Below, piece by piece: positions 1-4,525 of a stretch of 6,134 nucleotides of DNA. Origin of the DNA: Deltaproteobacteria bacterium (GTDB lineage Bacteria; Myxococcota; Polyangia; Polyangiales; B10-G4); NCBI GenBank assembly GCA_019312705.1, contig JAFDCW010000301.1, forward strand, positions 1 to 6,134, written 5' to 3'. The notes under the pieces were generated by a model. The model was not told the DNA's origin and did no database searches. It saw only the letters and a program-made list of their open reading frames with translations. Positions within the stretch are counted from its first letter, which is position 1; each line of letters starts with the position of its first letter. The position numbers and the translations under genes are program-made.

Positions 1-1044
1 GCCCCGCGCATGTTGGTCGGCAACCCCGCCGATTGGACCATCCGGGCGACGGATCCGCGGCGCCTTTCGCAGAGGTCCCACAGCGCCTTCGTCAAGATCG
101 CCGAGGGCTGCAACCGCACGTGTTCCTTCTGCGCCATCCCGAGCATTCGCGGCAAGCAGCGGTCGCGCCCCGTCGACGACGTGGTGGCCGAGGTACGAAA
201 TCTCGTCGCCAACGGCCTCGTCGAAGCCAACCTCGTCAGCCAGGACACCATCGCCTACGGCCGCGACATCGACGGCAAACCCACCCTCGCCGAGCTGGTG
301 AACCGGGTGGCCGCGGTCGACGGCCTCGCGTGGGCCCGGCTGCACTATCTCTATCCCGAGAACCTGACCGACGAGCTGGTCGATGCCGTAGCCGGCAACG
401 ACAACGTGCTGCCGTACATCGACATGCCGCTCCAGCACGCGGCGACGAACATGCTCCGGCGCATGCGCCGGGGCCACGGCGGCGACCGCCTCTACCGCGT
501 CGTCGAGAAGCTGCGCGAGCGCATCCCCGACATGGTCTTCCGCACCACCTTCATCGTCGGCCACCCCGGCGAGACCGACGAAGACTTCGACGAGCTCTTC
601 CGCTTCGTCGAATGGGCGGAGTTCGACCACGTGGGGGTCTTCGTCTACTCCCACGAGGAGGGCACCGGGAGCGGTGAGATGGAAGATTCCGTCGCCGAGG
701 AGGTCAAGAACCAGAGGCACCGACGGCTGATGAGCCTCCAGCGCCCCATCAGCCGGGCCAAGCTACGCCGGCGCGTCGATACCGAGGTCGAGGTCCTCGT
801 CGACGGGGTCAGCGACGAGAGCGATTTCCTCCTCGAAGGCCGTTTCTGGGGCCAGGCCCCAGAGGTCGACGGCAAGATTTATCTGGCCAACGCCGACGCC
901 CAGCCCGGGGAGATCCGCCGGGCGATCATCACCGAGGCCGCGGACTACGACTTGGTCGCCGACCTCCTCAGCGCCGACGGTACTCGGGACGTGCCCCCGG
1001 GCGCGAGCCGCCCCCGGCGCCGCCACCTGCCCACCATCGATTGA
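1..1044 (+). CDS. rimO: Ribosomal protein S12 methylthiotransferase RimO (5' partial)
   Basis: Radical-SAM methylthiotransferase that adds a beta-methylthio group to a conserved aspartate of ribosomal protein S12 in the cytoplasm. The frame is open from base 1, so the gene starts upstream; the ATG at 10 is internal. Numbering from that Met, the CxxxCxxC cluster motif is C34-C38-C41 (CNRTCSFC), followed by the RimO-type VSQDT at 77-81, the PLQH segment at 140-143, TTFIVGHPGET at 179-189 and YSHEEGT at 213-219. A TRAM-like RNA/protein-binding domain covers about 250-316, followed by a short Arg-rich tail. The missing part is most of the N-terminal MTTase domain, roughly 100 or more residues given the usual family length of about 430-450. 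The SQDT and YSxEEGT signatures favour RimO over the tRNA enzyme MiaB. One small oddity is GHPGE where GFPGE is usual. A ferredoxin gene follows 82 bases downstream. Confidence 0.95.
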   Translation, partial: APRMLVGNPADWTIRATDPRRLSQRSHSAFVKIAEGCNRTCSFCAIPSIRGKQRSRPVDDVVAEVRNLVANGLVEANLVSQDTIAYGRDIDGKPTLAELVNRVAAVDGLAWARLHYLYPENLTDELVDAVAGNDNVLPYIDMPLQHAATNMLRRMRRGHGGDRLYRVVEKLRERIPDMVFRTTFIVGHPGETDEDFDELFRFVEWAEFDHVGVFVYSHEEGTGSGEMEDSVAEEVKNQRHRRLMSLQRPISRAKLRRRVDTEVEVLVDGVSDESDFLLEGRFWGQAPEVDGKIYLANADAQPGEIRRAIITEAADYDLVADLLSADGTRDVPPGASRPRRRHLPTID

Positions 1045-1060
1045 GCCCGCCGGGGGGCTT
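1044..1060 (+). terminator. Possible weak hairpin after rimO
   Basis: AGCCC at 1044-1048 can pair with GGGCT at 1055-1059 around a six-base G/C loop, directly after the rimO stop. The stem is only five pairs and the T-run is just two bases, so it is a weak candidate for Rho-independent termination. Its position between rimO and a downstream promoter is what makes it worth listing. Confidence 0.25.
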
Positions 1061-1067
1061 CAGTTCG

Positions 1068-1096
1068 TTGACGGTGACCCACGTGCATCCTATAAG
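1068..1096 (+). promoter_or_regulatory. Sigma70-type promoter for the ferredoxin gene
   Basis: TTGACG at 1068-1073 (consensus TTGACA, five of six matching) and TATAAG at 1091-1096 (consensus TATAAT, five of six) are separated by exactly 17 bases. This is a near-ideal housekeeping promoter and an A/T-rich spot in an otherwise G+C-rich region. Transcription would start near 1103, leaving a leader of about 24 bases before the ferredoxin ATG at 1127. It implies that the ferredoxin, and perhaps the lipoprotein gene after it, can be transcribed independently of rimO. The call rests on motif matching only. Confidence 0.6.
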
Positions 1097-1114
1097 TTGA
1101 ACCACCTCTGAAGT

Positions 1115-1118
1115 GGAG
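1115..1118 (+). promoter_or_regulatory. Ribosome binding site fixing the ferredoxin start
   Basis: GGAG lies eight bases before the ATG at 1127. The alternative in-frame GTG at 1118 overlaps this GGAG, has no Shine-Dalgarno of its own, and would add three residues not seen in related ferredoxins. The site therefore decides for the ATG at 1127. Confidence 0.6.
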
Positions 1119-1126
1119 TGACCGGA

Positions 1127-1432
1127 ATGGCTACGTACATCACAGACGATTGCATCAACTGCGGCGCTTGCGAGCCCGAGTGTCCCAACGAGGCGATCAC
1201 CGAGGGCGACGAGATCTATCTCATCGACCCGAAGCTCTGCACCGAGTGCGTCGGTTTTTACGACCACGAAGCGTGTCAGGCCGTGTGCCCGGTCGAGTGC
1301 TGCCTGCCCAACCCGGAGCAGCCCGAAGAAGAGCCGGCGCTGGCCCAGAAGGCCATCGAGCTTCATCCGGACGACGGCGAGCTCAAGAAGCGCGTCGAGA
1401 GCGGCGACTTCCCCTCGCGCTTCCGGCAGTGA
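1127..1432 (+). CDS. YfhL/Alvin-type 2[4Fe-4S] ferredoxin
   Basis: Small soluble electron carrier of 101 residues with two [4Fe-4S] clusters. The first cysteine set is C9-x2-C12-x2-C15-x3-C19-P. The second is C38-x2-C41-x8-C50-x3-C54-P, with the enlarged x8 loop typical of the YfhL / Allochromatium vinosum ferredoxin family rather than the compact clostridial type. The motifs CINC, CEPECPN and CTECVG match that family closely. Cys58 corresponds to the extra cysteine known near a cluster in the Allochromatium protein; Cys59 next to it is additional. The C-terminal 40 residues are charged and probably helical, also a family trait. Related proteins have very low redox potentials, which suits reductive radical chemistry. 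The gene has its own promoter and ribosome site and follows rimO, so a role in supplying electrons to RimO is an attractive inference, not shown. The next gene starts 37 bases or less downstream. Confidence 0.93.
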   Translation: MATYITDDCINCGACEPECPNEAITEGDEIYLIDPKLCTECVGFYDHEACQAVCPVECCLPNPEQPEEEPALAQKAIELHPDDGELKKRVESGDFPSRFRQ

Positions 1433-1469
1433 CGTGAGCCCCGAGGGCGGGGTGAGTCGCGATGTCGCC

Positions 1470-2201
1470 ATGCGCGTGATCGCGTCTCTCCTGCTCGTGA
1501 CCGCCGGCTGCGCGCCGGCGGTTCCAGTTTGGGGCGGCGCCACGACGACCCCGGAAGGACGCGGCGACGTGTCCCTGGGTGCCGCGGTGCGAGTTGGCCT
1601 CGGCGACCTCGACCCCGCCGGTGCCCCGGCCGAACTCGCGCCCTACGTCGAAACCGCCCAAGGGAGCGGCGTCGCTCCGGCGGGTGCATTCCGCTACGGC
1701 GTTCTCGACCATACAGATGTCGGCGTCACCGTGGCCGGGCCGCTGGTACGGCTGGACGTTCGCCAAGAGCTCGTCCTCGAGGAGAGCCCTCTGAGGCTCG
1801 CTCTGCTCGGCGGCATCGGCCCCTACGTCGGGTTTCTCGGCGGCGCCGGTAGTGGGGCAGAGGGAGAGGGCGGCACCCGCGTCGGCGCAGACCTGCCGCT
1901 GCTCCTGGGCGTCGATGGTTTGTCCATCGTACAGATGTGGATCGGGGCCCGGGTCGGCGTAGAGCACGTCTTCGGCCACCTCGATGGAGGAACCGGCGGC
2001 GCCCCGGCCCTCAGCGCGCTATCGGCTACGGGCTTTCGCATCGGCGGGGTCTTCGGTCTGGCCCTCGGCTTCCGCCGCCTGCATGTGATGGTCGAACTCA
2101 CCGGTGGTTGGGAGACCTGGAGCGGCGACCTCGGCGCGTCACCGCTCTCGGTGAGCGGCGTCGTCCTGACCCCCGCCTTCGCGCTGCGCTACCGGATCTA
2201 G
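1470..2201 (+). CDS. Putative outer-membrane beta-barrel-like lipoprotein, unknown function
   Basis: I do not recognise a named family. From the ATG at 1470 the protein has 243 residues. It begins with a short signal peptide ending in VTAGC; Cys14 is the likely lipid-modified residue, although Thr at the -3 position is less usual than Leu. Two in-frame GTG codons upstream, at 1434 and 1452, are possible alternative starts; 1452 would give a more ordinary 19-residue signal, and GAGGG lies just four bases before it. The mature part is rich in Gly and alternating hydrophobic residues, with strand-like segments such as VSLGAAVRVGLG, RLALLGGIGPYVGFLGG, IGARVGVEHVFG, RIGGVFGLALGF and a final PAFALRYRI. 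This pattern suggests an 8-10-stranded barrel in the outer membrane. It closely follows the ferredoxin gene and may share its transcript. Its 3' end faces the beta-helix gene, six bases away. Confidence 0.72.
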   Translation: MRVIASLLLVTAGCAPAVPVWGGATTTPEGRGDVSLGAAVRVGLGDLDPAGAPAELAPYVETAQGSGVAPAGAFRYGVLDHTDVGVTVAGPLVRLDVRQELVLEESPLRLALLGGIGPYVGFLGGAGSGAEGEGGTRVGADLPLLLGVDGLSIVQMWIGARVGVEHVFGHLDGGTGGAPALSALSATGFRIGGVFGLALGFRRLHVMVELTGGWETWSGDLGASPLSVSGVVLTPAFALRYRI

Positions 2202-2207
2202 AGACGC

Positions 2208-4100
2208 TCACGGAGCGGTGTCGATCGAGGACGCGCTTTCCGGAACGGGCAACTCGGTCGTCTGGATGTTGCTTTCGTTGTCTTCGTAGCGGACCCCCTC
2301 GGTCAATCGCCCGACGTCATACCCGTCGACCTGCACGCACGCCCCGATGGGCTGTGCCCGAACCCGTCCATCCAGGAGGTCCATTTGTCCGCCCGTGGCG
2401 ATCTGCACCCCACAGAGCGCGGCCCCGACGATGTCGAAGCGCTCGAGCCTCACGACTGCGTTGGCGTAGGCCCCGACACCCATGCCGAAGCGACCGTCGA
2501 TCTCTTGGCTGAGCGTGTCACGGACGACCGTATCGACCAGGATGGCCGTCGCGCCAGGGCCGTCTGCGAGCACCCCCACGTCCCGACTGCGTTCGACTAT
2601 CGCGCGCGTCACCGTCACGGAAGCGCCAACCTGCACGCTCACGCCCCGGCCGAACTCTCCATCGCTCTCCCGCGTGAGAGTGTCGCGGACGATGACGTCC
2701 GTCAGGGCGAGGGTCGTGCCCTCATTGTTTGCGAACACACCGATGTCCCGATTGGCCTCGAATACCGCGCGAGCGACCATCGCAGATGCGCCGAATTGCA
2801 AGCTCAGGCCCCGACCAAAACGGCCATCGTTCTCACGAGAGAGTGTGCCCCGAACGACCGCGTCGGTGAGCGCGAGGGTCGAACCCAACTGGTCGACGAG
2901 GATCCCGGATTGGCGGTTGTCCTCGACGACGAGGCGCGTGATCACGGCAGACGCCCCGAGCTCGACGAGGATTCCACCACCGCCGGCGCCGTCGCTTTCT
3001 CGAGGGCGCGTATCTCTGACGACCGCGTCGGTGATCTCGACCGTGGTATCCGGGTCGAACGCCCCTACCCCGAGATCGCGATTGCGCTCGAAGATCGTGC
3101 GGGTCACCGTCGCCGAAGCGCCAAGGCTCACGGAGAAACCCCAGCCGCGATCTCCTTCGCTCCTTCGACCGAGCGTGTCCCGTACGGCGACATCGGTCAG
3201 CGCCAGGGTCGTACCCGGTTGGCTCGCAGACACCGCGACATCGTGATTTCCCTCGAAGATGGCGCGCGAGAGCGTTGCTGAAGCACCGGCCTGCACGATG
3301 AGACCCCGGCCGAACCTCAGGTCGCTCCTCGGGTCGGTGCCGGCCACTCTGAGCCCCTCGGCGGTCAGCAAGGCACCGGTGAATACGACGATGCCGACGT
3401 TCTCCGTGCCTCGGACCTCCACGCCTCTGAGGTGAAGACCCCGGCCCGCCCCCTCGACCCAGACTCCTGGTCGGCGGCTGGGTCCGATCGTCAGGTTTCG
3501 CACCTGCGCGTCGGCACCCATGATCGTGATGACACCGGCGAGATCGCTCGGCGTCGAGCTCGATATGATCGTCTCAGCCGCGCACGCGCCGTGCAGCGTG
3601 ACGCCCGGAGAAAGCTGCACGGGCGCGTCGTAGCTTCCCTTGGCGAGGGCGATCACCGTTCCGGGGCTCGAGGAGGCCATCGCGTCATCGATGGTTCCAT
3701 AGGGTGCAGTGCGCGTACCGTCGCCGCCCACCGCACCCGCAAGCACGTAGAGCGTTGGGCTGCCGGTCGGAAGATCCTCCGCGAAGTCGCCAACAGGGCA
3801 TGGTGTCCCGATCGGTAGGCACCCAGTCCCTCCCACGAACCACGCCTCGCCGTCCGGACAGCTCGTATCCGCCGTGGCGGGCCACGGCTCACACGTCGAG
3901 AGGCCCATGGCGTCGGTCACCTCGGTCCAGTTCTCCGGACACATTCCGTCGATCGTCAGGACTGGAAGCGCCGGAGGTGCGACGCCCATCGCAGCGTCGG
4001 GTGCGTCTACCGCACCGTCTGAGGACGACATCATGCCGTCGTCCCCACAGCCCATGACCACGAGCAGGAAAACGACAGCAACGTGAAGCACGGTGCGCAT
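2208..4100 (-). CDS. Beta-helix repeat lipoprotein with DUF1565-like domain
   Basis: Predicted surface lipoprotein of 630 residues. The chosen start is the ATG at 4098-4100, because it gives a clean lipoprotein signal: MRTVLHVAVV followed by a hydrophobic stretch ending in VVMGC, with Cys18 as the lipid site. The longer open frame upstream to 4286 is Arg-rich and does not look secreted. Order of parts: an Asp/Ala/Pro linker (about 19-45); a Cys-rich segment with C54, C70, C81, C94 and C101; a DUF1565-like entry to a right-handed parallel beta-helix (about 116-175, with TLYVLAG, GDGTRTAPYGTIDDA and GVTLHGAC); helix coils to about 241; six tandem 55-residue repeats (242-570); and a C-terminal cap with C563 and C588. 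No catalytic residues of pectate lyases or other polysaccharide enzymes could be assigned, so binding, adhesion or structure are as likely as enzymatic activity. Shine-Dalgarno complementarity is weak. It is divergent from the small lipoprotein gene. Confidence 0.85.
   Translation of the reverse strand: MRTVLHVAVVFLLVVMGCGDDGMMSSSDGAVDAPDAAMGVAPPALPVLTIDGMCPENWTEVTDAMGLSTCEPWPATADTSCPDGEAWFVGGTGCLPIGTPCPVGDFAEDLPTGSPTLYVLAGAVGGDGTRTAPYGTIDDAMASSSPGTVIALAKGSYDAPVQLSPGVTLHGACAAETIISSSTPSDLAGVITIMGADAQVRNLTIGPSRRPGVWVEGAGRGLHLRGVEVRGTENVGIVVFTGALLTAEGLRVAGTDPRSDLRFGRGLIVQAGASATLSRAIFEGNHDVAVSASQPGTTLALTDVAVRDTLGRRSEGDRGWGFSVSLGASATVTRTIFERNRDLGVGAFDPDTTVEITDAVVRDTRPRESDGAGGGGILVELGASAVITRLVVEDNRQSGILVDQLGSTLALTDAVVRGTLSRENDGRFGRGLSLQFGASAMVARAVFEANRDIGVFANNEGTTLALTDVIVRDTLTRESDGEFGRGVSVQVGASVTVTRAIVERSRDVGVLADGPGATAILVDTVVRDTLSQEIDGRFGMGVGAYANAVVRLERFDIVGAALCGVQIATGGQMDLLDGRVRAQPIGACVQVDGYDVGRLTEGVRYEDNESNIQTTELPVPESASSIDTAP
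2391..3377 (-). repeat. Six tandem 55-residue (165-base) coding repeats
   Basis: Within the beta-helix lipoprotein, six units follow without gaps, at residues 242-295 (54 residues), 296-350, 351-405, 406-460, 461-515 and 516-570 (55 each). The shared pattern is GxTLALTDxxVRDT, then a charged loop such as LSRENDGRFGRG, then xSxxxGASAxVxRAxFExNRDxGV. Units 4 and 5 agree at about 33 of 55 residues; unit 6 is the most divergent in its second half. The constant 55-residue period fits two beta-helix coils plus one protruding loop per unit, suggesting growth by in-frame duplication followed by divergence. Confidence 0.88.
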
Positions 4101-4224
4101 GGCCGAGGGTAACACTGGCCTGGCCCACTCTATCGAGTCGCTGCATCGAGCTTCGATGAGGCCATAGCGCGAGCCAACGCAGACGGTCACCCCGGCCGAT
4201 GCCGCGGCGCGGTACGCTTCGCGA
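4101..4224. promoter_or_regulatory. Divergent intergenic region with inverted repeat
   Basis: These 124 bases separate two lipoprotein genes read in opposite directions, so promoters for both should lie here. A perfect inverted repeat, CATCGA-GCT-TCGATG, sits at 4144-4158, and a further ATCGAG copy occurs at 4132-4137 in direct orientation. It could be an operator acting on one or both genes. I could not find a convincing -35/-10 pair on either strand. Because CG-rich hexamers of this type are frequent in such genomes, the operator reading is tentative. Confidence 0.3.
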
Positions 4225-4509
4225 ATGCTGGGGCGGCGCGCGCTTCTCCTATCCCTCATTCCCTTCACCTCTCTCGGCCTGCTCACGGCAGGCTGCTACG
4301 CCTCGCACGGAGCGCCGGGCTCGATCCCCGCGACATGCTCGACCGATACGCCGCCGCGATGGCCTGCCCGTAGGGTCATACGCTGTCCGCGAGGGCGGTC
4401 ATGCGTCGCGCTCCCAAATGGTGTCATGAGATCATGGACGCTTCGCATGAATTCGGGTGACCGCGACCGCAGCCGCTGTGATGGCGCGCCTTGTGACGAC
4501 CTAGGGTAG
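4225..4509 (+). CDS. Small Cys-containing lipoprotein, unknown function
   Basis: A 94-residue protein with a clear lipoprotein signal: MLGRRALLLS, a hydrophobic core, and the lipobox LLTAGC, with Cys24 as the predicted lipid site. The mature part is about 70 residues with five further cysteines (C38, C54, C60, C85, C90), a TPPRWP stretch and RCPRGRSC. I recognise no family. The first 35 codons have the G/C-rich third positions of the neighbours; after that, codon choice becomes mixed (CGA, AGG, ATA, TCA, CGT appear) and the sequence is Arg-rich. The 3' part may therefore be decaying, frame-shifted, or simply unconstrained. No good Shine-Dalgarno site precedes the ATG. The stop lies 16 bases before the kinase start, so co-transcription with the kinase is possible. 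The signal peptide part is well supported; the C-terminal half much less so. Confidence 0.6.
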   Translation: MLGRRALLLSLIPFTSLGLLTAGCYASHGAPGSIPATCSTDTPPRWPARRVIRCPRGRSCVALPNGVMRSWTLRMNSGDRDRSRCDGAPCDDLG

Positions 4510-4525
4510 CTCTGTACGATTGGGC

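Noticed and set aside
2205..2217. Hairpin CGCTC-ACG-GAGCG at the convergent gene ends, considered as a bidirectional terminator
   Set aside because: Only five pairs, no T-run on either side, and it overlaps the stop codon of the minus-strand gene; not enough to call a terminator.
2385..3281. Long plus-strand open frames (about 250-300 codons) opposite the beta-helix lipoprotein
   Set aside because: They mirror the 165-base repeats of the minus-strand gene, have no recognisable domain or signal, and arise naturally opposite a G+C-rich repetitive gene. The minus strand has the lipobox, the DUF1565-like segment and coherent beta-helix repeats.
2391..3377. The 165-base periodicity considered as a CRISPR array or non-coding satellite
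   Set aside because: The units are diverged, gap-free, in frame and encode a regular protein repeat; there are no identical short repeats with unique spacers.
4101..4286. N-terminal extension of the beta-helix gene up to 4286
   Set aside because: The added 62 residues are Arg-rich, would bury the lipoprotein signal inside the protein and would overlap the signal-peptide region of the divergent small lipoprotein.
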